Of a DNA stretch of 6,964 nt, positions 6,544 to 6,964 are shown piece by piece. Source of the DNA: Candidatus Benthicola azotiphorus (GTDB lineage Bacteria > Gemmatimonadota > Gemmatimonadetes > Palauibacterales > Palauibacteraceae); NCBI GenBank assembly GCA_947581745.1, contig CANPVW010000166.1, positions 1-6,964 of the forward strand, given 5' to 3'. Position 1 is the stretch's first letter. Each line of letters opens with the position of its first letter. Under the pieces are notes generated by a model. It did not search any database. It saw only the letters and a program-made list of their open reading frames with translations, and was not told where the DNA came from. Made by a program: the position numbers and the translations under genes.

Positions 6544-6572
6544 TTCAACTCGGGGGATCCCGCTGTTATGGT
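6544..6572 (+). promoter_or_regulatory. Candidate promoter for the 6718 lipoprotein gene
   Basis: TTCAAC (6544-6549, 3 of 6) and TATGGT (6567-6572, 4 of 6, fits TAnnnT) are separated by exactly 17 bases. Transcription from here would give a leader of about 140 bases containing both hairpins below. Confidence 0.35.
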
Positions 6573-6579
6573 GGAGCGT

Positions 6580-6600
6580 GAGGCGCCGCGAAGGCGTCTC
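6580..6600 (+). repeat. Leader hairpin 1, 8-bp stem
   Basis: GAGGCGCC (6580-6587) pairs with GGCGTCTC (6593-6600), eight pairs including one G-U, around the loop GCGAA. It would lie at the very 5' end of the transcript from the candidate promoter and could stabilise the message. No T-run follows, so it is not a terminator. Confidence 0.45.
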
Positions 6601-6660
6601 CTCCCGAGAAGTGAGCGTGCGGACCGGCGCTACGTCGCAGGTGCTCGTTCCAGCGTCACT

Positions 6661-6678
6661 CGCCCGGCTGTCCGGGCG
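6661..6678 (+). repeat. Leader hairpin 2, perfect 7-bp stem
   Basis: CGCCCGG (6661-6667) pairs perfectly with CCGGGCG (6672-6678) around the four-base loop CTGT. It ends 27 bases before the ribosome site GGGGAG (6706-6711), so the site itself is left free. In such GC-rich DNA, short stems arise by chance fairly often, so the role is uncertain. Confidence 0.45.
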
Positions 6679-6717
6679 CCTCGGAACCACACCTCACACT
6701 TCTTCGGGGAGCCGACG

Positions 6718-6964
6718 ATGAACCGTGTCCTGAGAATGACGTCCAACCTCTCAGTGCTGCTCACCGCGCTTGCGGTCGTCTCGTGCGGAGACGACAACGG
6801 CGGACCGAACGAGCCCGTGACGCCCGTCGCCACCAAGCTCGGTTTTGCCACGCAGCCGAGTAACTCGGTGGCCGGCGCCTCGATCGTGGCGCCTCACGGC
6901 GACCTGGAGCTGGCATCGGTCGTCGTTACCGCCGTGGAGATCCAGGATGCGAGCGGCAACCGGC
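6718..6964 (+). CDS. Ig-like-repeat lipoprotein, 3'-truncated (first 82 codons)
   Basis: The frame opens at ATG 6718, six bases after GGGGAG (6706-6711), and runs off the window, so it is partial at the 3' end. The N-terminus has a signal peptide (M-N-R-V-L-R, hydrophobic 11-21) ending in a lipobox V-V-S-C with Cys23 as the lipidation site. An acidic/Gly/Pro linker follows (G-D-D-N-G-G-P-N-E-P). From residue 40 it reads K-L-G-F-A-T-Q-P-S-N-S-V-A-G and later V-T-A-V-E-I-Q-D-A-S-G-N. These are the opening and D-A-x-G-N elements of an Ig-like/beta-sandwich repeat often found in multiples in large surface lipoproteins of Gemmatimonadota and relatives. The gap between A-G and D-A is about 11 residues longer than in the usual repeat as I remember it, with extra sequence around A-P-H-G-D-L-E-L-A. 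A cell-surface or periplasmic adhesion or binding role is inferred. ATG at 6736 (Met7) is a less likely start. Confidence 0.8.
   Translation, partial: MNRVLRMTSNLSVLLTALAVVSCGDDNGGPNEPVTPVATKLGFATQPSNSVAGASIVAPHGDLELASVVVTAVEIQDASGNR

Larger units (their letters stand above)
6372..6717. other. 346-base divergent intergenic region
   Basis: No convincing gene lies between the NmrA-like start (6371) and the lipoprotein start (6718). The left part holds the GGAGG ribosome site and the candidate -10/dyad of the minus-strand gene. The right part holds a candidate plus-strand promoter (6544-6572) and two GC-rich hairpins (6580-6600 and 6661-6678). Short frames such as ATG 6433 to TGA 6529-6531 (32 codons) have no ribosome site and no recognisable product. 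An 8-base repeat GGGCGATC (6417-6424, 6483-6490) and CGATTG/CAATCG inverted copies (6424-6429, 6456-6461, 6474-6479) are present without a clear role. Confidence 0.6.

Overview
The window looks like chromosomal DNA from a GC-rich, Gram-negative-type bacterium. Gemmatimonadota is the best guess and Acidobacteriota the main alternative. This is inferred from the gene types: a TPR sensor/kinase-type C-terminus, an orphan duplicated MacB/FtsX permease of the ADOP kind, lipobox lipoproteins, an outer-membrane barrel with a C-terminal Phe, and the start of an Ig-like 'Q-P-S...A-G' lipoprotein. There is no rRNA, tRNA, transposase, phage gene or CRISPR array. Coding density and base composition are even, apart from one short AT-rich patch near 1201-1234.

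Layout. (1) 1-1151 (+): 3' part of a gene for a TolB/FlgO-like plus TPR protein, whose N-terminal effector domain lies outside the window. (2) 1246-1656 and 1669-2457 (+): a DUF2177-family inner-membrane protein and, 12 bases on, a predicted outer-membrane beta-barrel. They probably form a two-gene operon behind an AT-rich promoter that carries a TTGTC-TAT-GACAA dyad. (3) 2480-4873 (-): a 797-residue duplicated ABC permease with no ATPase beside it, convergent with the barrel gene. (4) 5103-5336 (+): a 77-residue lipoprotein, followed by a strong 13-bp hairpin that separates it from (5) 5421-6371 (-), an NmrA/HSCARG-like NAD(P)H-binding protein. (6) 6372-6717: a divergent intergenic region with putative promoters and two GC-rich hairpins. 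(7) From 6718 (+): the first 82 codons of a lipoprotein that runs off the window.

The genes look like independent transcription units rather than one system. The only visible link is a shared promoter-proximal motif, read in gene direction as TATA-(0-2 nt)-GTC-N3-GACAA. It lies upstream of both the DUF2177 gene and the NmrA-like gene, which could mean a common regulator, though the motif is short enough to be chance. I found no convincing new multi-gene system. The least characterised items are the DUF2177/barrel pair, the small cysteine-containing lipoprotein and the hairpin-bearing leader of the last gene.
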